Part shown: in pieces, positions 36,436-47,227 of the stretch
Layout: the number at the start of each line of letters is the position of its first letter
How positions within the stretch are numbered: the stretch's first letter is position 1
Source of the DNA: Pisaster brevispinus
Taxonomy: Eukaryota; Echinodermata; Asteroidea; Forcipulatida; Asteriidae
Direction of reading: 5' to 3'
NCBI GenBank assembly: GCA_023634235.1
Contig: JAMKCF010000155.1
Span: 1 to 64,000, forward strand
Length of the DNA stretch: 64,000 nt
Notes under the pieces: model-generated
The model's database searches: none
The model's input: only the letters and a program-made list of their open reading frames with translations
Told to the model about the DNA's origin: nothing
Made by a program: the position numbers and the translations under genes

Positions 36436-36933
36436 CCGATGTGCACCATCTTTGTACCGGAAATGGCCTGCTGTACCGGAAATGGCCTGCAGGCGGGGAC
36501 ACTCCGAAAGCGCTTCAAAAGCATCTTCAGTGGGATTTTTGTACACTGAGGGGGGAGCTGCACACATAAAAAGAAGAAACGAAATAAATTACAATGAGGG
36601 TCAAATCACACCCATAACAACATCGGATTTGCACAAGTTTTCCACCACTGGAAAGCCACCATTCAGGGCTCTCACCTCGTCGTGGATCCGTGTCTCTGAC
36701 GATTTTCTAGGCGGGGCGAGCGGCCCCGGAATAGGGCTACAACCACCGGCAAATTAGCCCACGCGCCGGGGCCGAGCAACAACAAAGGCAAGACATGTCC
36801 ATCCGAAGAATGATTTGAAACACCACCCGAGCTCAGTTCGAGAATAACTCATGAACTAGAAATGCCAGAGAGACGAAATTTGTACCTGAGTGTGCCTTGA
36901 ATATCACTGCACCCGAAAATTAGCCTTTTTGGG
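36436..36933. repeat. 498-bp monomer with the same 19-bp duplication (second twin)
   Basis: The duplicated TGTACCGGAAATGGCCTGC lies at 36453-36471 and 36472-36490, 5288 bp from the first twin, which is ten normal units plus one 498-bp unit. All accompanying private changes (TTGAAAATCAC, CTTTTGGGGCC, CACTGAGGG, CACATAAAA) are shared, so the twins have one origin. The units on either side do not match those around the first twin. Confidence 0.9.
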
Positions 36934-38849
36934 CCGATGTGCACCATCTTTGTACCGGAAATGGCCTGCAGGCGGGGACACTCCGAAAGCGCTTCAAAAG
37001 CATCTTCAGTGGGATTTTTGTACACAGAGGGGGGAGCTGCACACACAAAAAGAAGAAACGAAATAAATTACAATGAGGGTCAAATCACACCCATAACAAC
37101 ATCGGATTTGCACAAGTTTTCCACCACTGGAAAGCCACCATTCAGGGCTCTCACCTCGTCGTGGATCCGTGTCTCTGACGATTTTCTAGGCGGGGCGAGC
37201 GGCCCCGGAATAGGGCTACAACCACCGGCAAATTAGCCCACGCGCCGGGGCCGAGCAACAACAAAGGCAAGACATGTCCATCCGAAGAATGATTTGAAAC
37301 ACCACCCGAGCTCAGTTCGAGAATAACTCATGAACTAGAAATGCCAGAGAGACGAAATTTGTACCTGAGTGTGCCTTGAATATCACTGCACCCGAAAGTT
37401 AGCCTTTTTGGGCCGATGTGCACCATCTTTGTACCGGAAATGGCCTGCAGGCGGGGACACTCCGAAAGCGCTTCAAAAGCATCTTCAGTGGGATTTTTGT
37501 ACACAGAGGGGGGAGCTGCACACACAAAAAGAAGAAACGAAATAAATTACAATGAGGGTCAAATCACACCCATAACAACATCGGATTTGCACAAGTTTTC
37601 CACCACTGGAAAGCCACCATTCAGGGCTCTCACCTCGTCGTGGATCCGTGTCTCTGACGATTTTCTAGGCGGGGCGAGCGGCCCTGGAATAGGGCTACAA
37701 CCACCGGCAAATTAGCCCACGCGCCGGGGCCGAGCAACAACAAAGGCAAGACATGTCCATCCGAAGAATGATTTGAAACACCACCCGAGCTCAGTTCGAG
37801 AATAACTCATGAACTAGAAATGCCAGAGAGACGAAATTTGTACCTGAGTGTGCCTTGAATATCACTGCACCCGAAAATTAGCCTTTTTGGGCCGATGTGC
37901 ACCATCTTTGTACCGGAAATGGCCTGCAGGCGGGGACACTCCGAAAGCGCTTCAAAAGCATCTTCAGTGGGATTTTTGTACACAGAGGGGGGAGCTGCAC
38001 ACACAAAAAGAAGAAACGAAATAAATTACAATGAGGGTCAAATCACACCCATAACAACATCGGATTTGCACAAGTTTTCCACCACTGGAAAGCCACCATT
38101 CAGGGCTCTCACCTCGTCGTAGATCTGTGTCTCTGACGATTTTCTAGGCGGGGCGAGCGGCCCCGGAATAGGGCTACAACCACCGGCAAATTAGCCCACG
38201 CGCCGGGGCCGAGCAACAACAAAGGCAAGACATGTCCATCCGAAGAATGATTTGAAACACCACCCGAGCTCAGTTCGAGAATAACTCATGAACTAGAATT
38301 GCCAGAGAGACGAAATTTGTACCTGAGTGTGCCTTGAATATCACTGCACCCGAAAATTAGCCTTTTTGGGCCGATGTGCACCATCTTTGTACCGGAAATG
38401 GCCTGCAGGCGGGGACACTCCGAAAGCGCTTCAAAAGCATCTTCAGTGGGATTTTTGTACACAGAGGGGGGAGCTGCATACACAAAAAGAAGAAACGAAA
38501 TAAATTACAATGAGGGTCAAATCACACCCATAACAACATCGGATTTGCACAAGTTTTCCACCACTGGAAAGCCACCATTCAGGGCTCTCACCTCGTCGTA
38601 GATCCGTGTCTCTGACGATTTTCTAGGCGGGGCGAGCGGCCCCGGAATAGGGCTACAACCACCGGCAAATTAGCCCACGCGCCGGGGCCGAGCAACAACA
38701 AAGGCAAGACATGTCCATCCGAAGAATGATTTGAAACACCACCCGAGCTCAGTTCGAGAAAAACTCATGAACTAGAAATGCCAGAGAGACAAAATTTGTA
38801 CCTGAGTGTGCCTTGAATATCACTGCACCCGAAAATTAGCCTTTTTGGG
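36934..38849. repeat. Units 78-81, with a marker pair repeated 11.25 kb away
   Basis: CCGAAAGTTAG precedes the unit starting 37413, which has GGCCCTGGAAT. The unit starting 37892 has CGTCGTAGATCTG. This exact run of three markers recurs at about 48647-49380. The unit starting 38371 is preceded by TAGAATTGCC, has GCATACAC, and is followed by GAGAAAAACTC and GAGACAAAATTT. Confidence 0.7.
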
Positions 38850-41800
38850 CCGATGTGCACCATCTTTGTACCGGAAATGGCCTGCAGGCGGGGACACTCC
38901 GAAAGCGCTTCAAAAGCATCTTCAGTGGGATTTTTGTACACAGAGGGGGGAGCTGCACACACAAAAAGAAGAAACGAAATAAATTACAATGAGGGTCAAA
39001 TCACACCCATAACAACATCGGATTTGCACAAGTTTTCCACCACTGGAAAGCCACCATTCAGGGCTCTCACCTCGTCGTAGATCCGTGTCTCTGACGATTT
39101 TCTAGGCGGGGCGAGCGGCCCCGGAATAGGGCTACAACCACCGGCAAATTAGCCCACGCGCCGGGGCCGAGCAACAACAAAGGCAAGACATGTCCATCCG
39201 AAGAATGATTTGAAACACCACCCGAGCTCAGTTCGAGAATAACTCATGAACTAGAAATGCCAGAGAGACGAAATTTGTACCTGAGTGTGCCTTGAATATC
39301 ACTGCACCCGAAAATTAGCCTTTTTGGGCCGATGTGCACCATCTTTGTACCGGAAATGGCCTGCAGGCGGGGACACTCCGAAAGCGCTTCAAAAGCATCT
39401 TCAGTGGGATTTTTGTACACAGAGGGGGGAGCTGCACACACAAAAAGAAGAAACGAAATAAATTACAATGAGGGTCAAATCACACCCATAACAACATCGG
39501 ATTTGCACAAGTTTTCCACCACTGGAAAGCCACCATTCAGGGCTCTCACCTCGTCGTGGATCCGTGTCTCTGACGATTTTCTAGGCGGGGCGAGCGGCCC
39601 CGGAATAGGGCTACAACCACCGGCAAATTAGCCCACGCGCCTGGGCCGAGCAACAACAAAGGCAAGACATGTCCATCCGAAGAATGATTTGAAACACCAC
39701 CCGAGCTCAGTTCGAGAATAACTCATGAACTAGAAATGCCAGAGAGACGAAATTTGTACCTGAGTGTGCCTTGAATATCACTGCACCCGAAAATTAGCCT
39801 TTTTGGGCCAATGTGCACCATCTTTGTACCGGAAATGGCCTGCAGGCGGGGACACTCCGAAAGCGCTTCAAAAGCATCTTCAGTGGGATTTTTGTACACA
39901 GAGGGGGGAGCTGCACACACAAAAAGAAGAAACGAAATAAATTACAATGAGGGTCAAATCACACCCATAACAACATCGGATTTGCACAAGTTTTCCACCA
40001 CTGGAAAGCCACCATTCAGGGCTCTCACCTCGTTGTGGATCCGTGTCTCTGACGATTTTCTAGGCGGGGCGAGCGGCCCCGGAATAAGGCTACAACCACC
40101 GGCAAATTAGCCCACGCGCCGGGGCCGAGCAACAACAAAGGCAAGACATGTCCATCCGAAGAATGATTTGAAACACCACCCGAGCTCAGTTCGAGAATAA
40201 CTCATGAACTAGAAATGCCAGAGAGACGAAATTTGTACCTGAGTGTGCCTTGAATATCACTGCACCCGAAAATTAGCCTTTTGGGGCCGATGTGCACCAT
40301 CTTTGTACCGGAAATGGCCTGCAGGCGGGGACACTCCGAAAGCGCTTCAAAAGCATCTTCAGTGGGATTTTTGTACACAGAGGGGGGAGCTGCACACACA
40401 AAAAGAAGAAACGAAATAAATTACAATGAGGGTCAAATCACACCCATAACAACATCGGATTTGCACAAGTTTTCCACCACTGGAAAGCCACCATTCAGGG
40501 CTCTCACCTCGTTGTGGATCCGTGTCTCTGACGATTTTCTAGGCGGGGCGAGCGGCCCCGGAATAGGGCTACAACCACCGGCAAATTAGCCCACGCGCCG
40601 GGGCTGAGCAACAACAAAGGCAAGACATGTCCATCCGAAGAATGATTTGAAACACCACCCGAGCTCAGTTCGAGAATAACTCATGAACTAGAAATGCCAG
40701 AGAGACGAAATTTGTACCTGAGTGTGCCTTGAATATCACTGCACCCGAAAATTAGCCTTTTTGGGCCGATGTGCACCATCTTTGTACCGGAAATGGCCTG
40801 CAGGCGGGGACACTCCGAAAGCGCTTCAAAAGCATCTTCAGTGGGATTTTTGTACACAGAGGGGGGAGCTGCACACACAAAAAGAAGAAACGAAATAAAT
40901 TACAATGAGGGTCAAATCACACCCATAACAACATCGGATTTGCACAAGTTTTCCACCACTGGAAAGCCACCATTCAGGGCTCTCACCTCGTCGTAGATCT
41001 GTGTCTCTGACGATTTTCTAGGCGGGGCGAGCGGCCCCGGAATAGGGCTACAACCACCGGCAAATTAGCCCACGCGCCGGGGCCGAGCAACAACAAAGGC
41101 AAGACATGTCCATCCGAAGAATGATTTGAAACACCACCCGAGCTCAGTTCGAGAATAACTCATGAACTAGAAATGCCAGAGAGACGAAATTTGTACCTGA
41201 GTGTGCCTTGAATATCACTGCACCCGAAAATTAGCCTTTTTGGGCCGATGTGCACCATCTTTGTACCGGAAATGGCCTGCAGGCGGGGACACTCCGAAAG
41301 CGCTTCAAAAGCATCTTCAGTGGGATTTTTGTACACAGAGGGGGGAGCTGCACACACAAAAAGAAGAAACGAAATAAATTACAATGAGGGTCAAATCACA
41401 CCCATAACAACATCGGATTTGCACAAGTTTTCCACCACTGGAAAGCCACCATTCAGGGCTCTCACCTCGTCGTGGATCCGTGTCTCTGACGATTTTCTAG
41501 GCGGGGCGAGCGGCCCCGGAATAGGGCTACAACCACCGGCAAATTAGCCCACGCGCCGGGGCCGAGCAACAACAAAGGCAAGACATGTCCATCCGAAGAA
41601 TGATTTGAAACACCACCCGAGCTCAGTTCGAGAATAACTCATGAACTAGAAATGCCAGAGAGACGAAATTTGTACCTGAGTGTGCCTTGAATATCACTGC
41701 ACCCGAAAATTAGCCTTTTTGGGCCGATGTGCACCATCTTTGTACCGGAAATGGCCTGCAGGCGGGGACACTCCGAAAGCGCTTCAAAAGCATCTTCAGT

Positions 41801-42681
41801 GGGATTTTTGTACACAGAGGGGGGAGCTGCACACACAAAAAGAAGAAACGAAATAAATTACAATGAGGGTCAAATCACACCCATAACAACATCGGATTTG
41901 CACAAGTTTTCCACCACTGGAAAGCCACCATTCAGGGCTCTCACCTCGTCGTGGATCCGTGTCTCTGACGATTTTCTAGGCGGGGCGAGCGGCCCCGGAA
42001 TAGGGCTACAACCACCGGCAAATTAGCCCACGCGCCGGGGCCGAGCAACAACAAAGGCAAGACATGTCCATCCGAAGAATGATTTGAAACACCACCCGAG
42101 CTCAGTTCGAGAATAACTCATGAACTAGAAATGCCAGAGAGACGAAATTTGTACCTGAGTGTGCCTTGAATATCACTGCACCCGAAAATTAGCCTTTTTG
42201 GGCCGATGTGCACCATCTTTGTTCCGGAAATGGCCTGCAGGCGGGGACACTCCGAAAGCGCTTCAAAAGCATCTTCAGTGGGATTTTTGTACACAGAGGG
42301 GGGAGCTGCACACACAAAAAGAAGAAACGAAATAAATTACAATGAGGGTCAAATCACACCCATAACAACATCGGATTTGCACAAGTTTTCCACCACTGGA
42401 AAGCCACCATTCAGGGCTCTCACCTCGTCGTAGATCCATGTCTCTGACGATTTTCTAGGCGGGGCGAGCGGCCCCGGAATAGGGCTACAACCACCGGCAA
42501 ATTAGCCCACGCGCCGGGGCCGAGCAACAACAAAGGCAAGACATGTCCATCCGAAGAATGATTTGAAACACCACCCGAGCTCAGTTCGAGAATAACTCAT
42601 GAACTAGAAATGCCAGAGAGACGAAATTTGTACCTGAGTGTGCCTTGAATATCACTGCACCCGAAAATTAGCCTTTTTGGG
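38850..42681. repeat. Units 82-89, including a 3-unit block copy
   Basis: Units starting 39329, 39808 and 40287 repeat the marker order of 34999-36435 (GCCTGGGCC; CCAATGTG with GGAATAAGG; CGTTGTGG with GGGGCTGAGC). The unit starting 40766 has the CGTCGTAGATCTG found also at 38116. Two consensus-like units follow. The unit starting 42203 carries GTTCCGG and GTAGATCCATG. The latter is shared with the next unit and marks the approach to the composite monomer. Confidence 0.65.
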
Positions 42682-43396
42682 CCGATGTGCACCATCTTTG
42701 TACCGGAAATGGCCTGCAGGCGGGGACACTCCGAAAGCGCTTCAAAAGCATCTTCAGTGGGATTTTTGAACACAGAGGGGGGAGCTGCACACACAAAAAG
42801 AAGAAACGAAATAAATTACAATGAGGGTCAAATCACACCCATAACAACATCGGATTTGCACAAGTTTTCCACCACTGGAAAGCCACCATTCAGGGCTCTC
42901 ACCTCGTCGTAGATCCATGTCTCTGACGATTTTCTAGGCGGGGCGAGCGGCCCCGGAATAGGGCTACAACCACCGGCAAATTAGCCCACGCGCCGGGGCC
43001 GAGCAACAACAAAGGCAAGACATGTCCATCCGAAGAATGATTTGAAACACCACCCGAGCTCAGTTCGAGAATAACTCATGAACTAGAAATGCCAGAGAGA
43101 CGAAATTTGTACCTGAGTGTGCCTTGAATATCACTGGATCCGTCGTGGATCCGTGTCTCTGACGATTTTTTAGGCGGGGCGAGCGGCCCCGGAATAGGGC
43201 TACAACCACCGGCAAATTAGCCCACGCGCCGGGGCCGAGCAACAACAAAGGCAAGACATGTCCATCCGAAGAATGATTTGAAACACCACCCGAGCTCAGT
43301 TCGAGAATAACTCATGAACTAGAAATGCCAGAGAGACGAAATTTGTACCTGAGTGTGCCTTGAATATCACTGCACCCGAAAATTAGCCTTTTGGGG
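42682..43396. repeat. 715-bp composite of two monomers with a 243-bp deletion
   Basis: The first monomer runs normally to ATATCACTG (ending 43136). The sequence then jumps to the TCGTGGATCCGTG of the next monomer, which lacks its first 218 or so bases. Two full units would be 958 bp and here there are 715. The junction reads CACTGGATCCGTCGTGGATCCGTG, so GGATCCGT occurs twice, 11 bases apart, with about 7 bases (43137-43143) that neither parent supplies. The truncated part has GATTTTTTAGG instead of GATTTTCTAGG. The minus-strand intron-like segment and exon b are missing from the truncated part. Confidence 0.9.
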
Positions 43397-45313
43397 CCGA
43401 TGTGCACCATCTTTGTACCGGAAATGGCCTGCAGGCGGGGACACTCCGAAAGCGCTTCAAAAGCATCTTCAGTGGGATTTTTGAACACAGAGGGGGGAGC
43501 TGCACACACAAAAAGAAGAAACGAAATAAATTACAATGAGGGTCAAATCACACCCATAACAACATCGGATTTGCACAAGTTTTCCACCACTGGAAAGCCA
43601 CCATTCAGGGCTCTCACCTCGTCGTAGATCCGTGTCTCTGACGATTTTCTAGGCGGGGCGAGTGGCCCCGGAATAGGGCTACAACCACCGGCAAATTAGC
43701 CCACGCGCCGGGGCCGAGCAACAACAAAGGCAAGACATGTCCATCCGAAGAATGATTTGAAACACCACCCGAGCTCAGTTCGAGAATAACTCATGAACTA
43801 GAAATGCCAGAGAGACGAAATTTGTACCTGAGTGTGCCTTGAATATCACTGCACCCGAAAATTAGCCTTTTTGGGCCGATGTGCACCATCTTTGTACCGG
43901 AAATGGCCTGCAGGCGGGGACACTCCGAAAGCGCTTCAAAAGCATCTTCAGTGGGATTTTTGTACACAGAGGGGGGGAGCTGCACACACAAAAAGAAGAA
44001 ACGAAATAAATTACAATGAGGGTCAAATCACACCCATAACAACATCGGATTTGCACAAGTTTTCCACCACTGGAAAGCCACCATTCAGGGCTCTCACCTC
44101 GTCGTAGATCCGTGACTCTGACGATTTTCTAGGCGGGGCGAGCGGCCCCGGAATAGGGCTACAACCACCGGCAAATTAGCCCACGCGCCGGGGCCGAGCA
44201 ACAACAAAGGCAAGACATGTCCATCCGAAGAATGATTTGAAACACCACCCGAGCTCAGTTCGAGAATAACTCATGAACTAGAAATGCCAGAGAGACGAAA
44301 TTTGTACCTGAGTGTGCCTTGAATATCACTGCACCCGAAAATTAGCCTTTTTGGGCCGATGTGCACCATCTTTGTACCGGAAATGGCCTGCAGGCGGGGA
44401 CACTCCGAAAGCGCTTCAAAAGCATCTTCAGTGGGATTTATGAACACAGAGGGGGGAGCTGCACACACAAAAAGAAGAAACGAAATAAATTACAATGAGG
44501 GTCAAATCACACCCATAACAACATCGGATTTGCACAAGTTTTCCACCACTTGAAAGCCACCATTCAGGGCTCTCACCTCGTCGTAGATCCGTGTCTCTGA
44601 CGATTTTCTAGGCGGGGCGAGCGGCCCCGGAATAGGGCTACAACCACCGGCAAATTAGCCCACGCGCCGGGGCCGAGCAACAACAAAGGCAAGACATGTC
44701 CATCCGAAGAATGATTTGAAACACCACCCGAGCTCAGTTCGAGAATAACTCATGAACTAGAAATGCCAGAGAGACGAAATTTGTACCTGAGTGTGCCTTG
44801 AATATCACTGCACCCGAAAATTAGCCTTTTTGGGCCGATGTGCACCATCTTTGTACCGGAAATGGCCTACAGGCGGGGACACTCCGAAAGCGCTTCAAAA
44901 GCATCTTCAGTGGGATTTTTGTACACAGAGGGGGGAGCTGCACACACAAAAAGAAGAAACGAAATAAATTACAATGAGGGTCAAATCACACCCATAACAA
45001 CATCGGATTTGCACAAGTTTTCCACCACTGGAAAGCCACCATTCAGGGCTCTCACCTCGTTGTAGATTCGTGTCTCTGACGATTTTCTAGGCGGGGCGAG
45101 CGGCCCCGGAATAGGGCTACAACCACCGGCAAATTAGCCCACGCGCCGGGGCCGACCAACAACAAAGGCAAGACATGTCCATCCGAAGAATGATTTGAAA
45201 CAACACCCGAGCTCAGTTCGAGAATAACTCATGAACTAGAAATGCCAGAGAGACGAAATTTGTACCTGAGTGTGCCTTGAATATCACTGCACCCGAAAAT
45301 TAGCCTTTTTGGG
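43397..45313. repeat. Units 92-95: drifted monomers after the composite
   Basis: TTTTTGAACAC instead of TTTTTGTACAC marks the units starting 42682 and 43397, and TTTATGAACAC the one at 44356. Units 92-94 have CGTCGTAG. The unit starting 43397 has GAGTGGCCC. The unit starting 43876 is 480 bp with one extra G in the G run, and has GTGACTCTG. The unit starting 44835 has GCCTACAGG, GTAGATTCG, GCCGACCAAC and CAACACCC. Confidence 0.65.
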
Positions 45314-47227
45314 CCGATGTGCACCATCTTTGTACCGGAAATGGCCTGCAGGCGGGGACACTCCGAAAGCGCTTCAAAAGCATCTTCAGTGGGATTTTTG
45401 TACACAGAGGGGGGAGCTGCACACACAAAAAGAAGAAACGAAATAAATTACAATGAGGGTCAAATCACACCCATAACAACATCGGATTTGCACAAGTTTT
45501 CCACCACTGGAAAGCCACCATTCAGGGCTCTCACCTCGTCGTAGATCCGTGTCTCTGACGATTTTCTAGGCGGGGCGAGCGGCCCCGGAATAGGGCTACA
45601 ACCACCGGCAAATTAGCCCACGCGCCGGGGACGAGCAACAACAAAGGCAAGACATGTCCATCCGAAGAATGATTTGAAACACCACCCGAGCTCAGTTCGA
45701 GAATAACTCATGAACTAGAAATGCCAGAGAGACGAAATTTGTACCTGAGTGTGCCTTGAATATCACTGCACCCGAAAATTAGCCTTTTTGGGCCGATGTG
45801 CACCATCTTTGTACCGGAAATGGCCTACAGGCGGGGACACTCCGAAAGCGCTTCAAAAGCATCTTCAGTGCGATTTTTGTACACAGGGGGGGAGCTGCAC
45901 ACACAAAAAGAAGAAACGAAATAAATTACAATGAGGGTCAAATCACACCCATAACAACATCGGATTTGCACAAGTTTTCCACCACTGGAAAGCCACCATT
46001 CAGGGCTCTCACCTCGTTGTAGATCCGTGTCTCTGACGATTTTCTAGGCGGGGCGAGCGGCCCCGGAATAGGGCTACAACCACCGGCAAATTAGCCCACG
46101 CGCCGGGGCCGAGCAACAACAAAGGCAAGACATGTCCATCCGAAGAATGATTTGAAACACCACCCGAGCTCAGTTCGAGAATAACTCATGAACTAGAAAT
46201 GCCAGAGAGACGAAATTTGTACCTGAGTGTGCCTTGAATATCACTGCACCCGAAAATTAGCCTTTTTGGGCCGATGTGCACCATCTTTGTACCGGAAATG
46301 GCCTGCAGGCGGGGACACTCCGAAAGCGCTTCAAAAGCATCTTCAGTGGGATTTTTGTACACAGAGGGGGGAGCTGCACACACAAAAAGAAGAAACGAAA
46401 TAAATTACAATGAGGGTCAAATCACACCCATAACAACATCGGATTTGCACAAGTTTTCCACCACTGGAAAGCCACCATTCAGGGCTCTCACCTCGTCGTA
46501 GATCCGTGTCTCTGACGATTTTCTAGGCGGGGCGAGCGGCCCCGGAATAGGGCTACAACCACCGGCAAATTAGCCCACGCGCCGGGGACGAGCAACAACA
46601 AAGGCAAGACATGTCCATCCGAAGAATGATTTGAAACACCACCCGAGCTCAGTTCGAGAATAACTCATGAACTAGAAATGCCAGAGAGACGAAATTTGTA
46701 CCTGAGTGTGCCTTGAATATCACTGCACCCGAAAATTAGCCTTTTGGGGCCGATGTGCACCATCTTTGTACCGGAAATGGCCTACAGGCGGGGACACTCC
46801 GAAAGCGCTTCAAAAGCATCTTCAGTGCGATTTTTGTACACAGGGGGGGAGCTGCACACACAAAAAGAAGAAACGAAATAAATTACAATGAGGGTCAAAT
46901 CACACCCATAACAACATCGGATTTGCACAAGTTTTCCACCACTGGAAAGCCACCATTCAGGGCTCTCACCTCGTTGTAGATCCGTGTCTCTGACGATTTT
47001 CTAGGCGGGGCGAGCGGCCCCGGAATAGGGCTACAACCACCGGCAAATTAGCCCACGCGCCGGGGCCGAGCAACAACAAAGGCAAGACATGTCCATCCGA
47101 AGAATGATTTGAAACACCACCCGAGCTCAGTTCGAGAATAACTCATGAACTAGAAATGCCAGAGAGACGAAATTTGTACCTGAGTGTGCCTTGAATATCA
47201 CTGCACCCGAAAATTAGCCTTTTTGGG
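45314..47227. repeat. Recent duplication of a 2-unit block (957 bp twice)
   Basis: Units starting 45314 and 46271 share CGTCGTAG and GGGGACGAGC. Units starting 45793 and 46750 share GCCTACAGG, CAGTGCGAT and a 1-bp-shorter ACACAGGGGGGGAG. The one difference I noticed is CTTTTGGGG at 46741 where the first copy has CTTTTTGGG. The shared deletion makes each block 957 bp. Confidence 0.85.
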
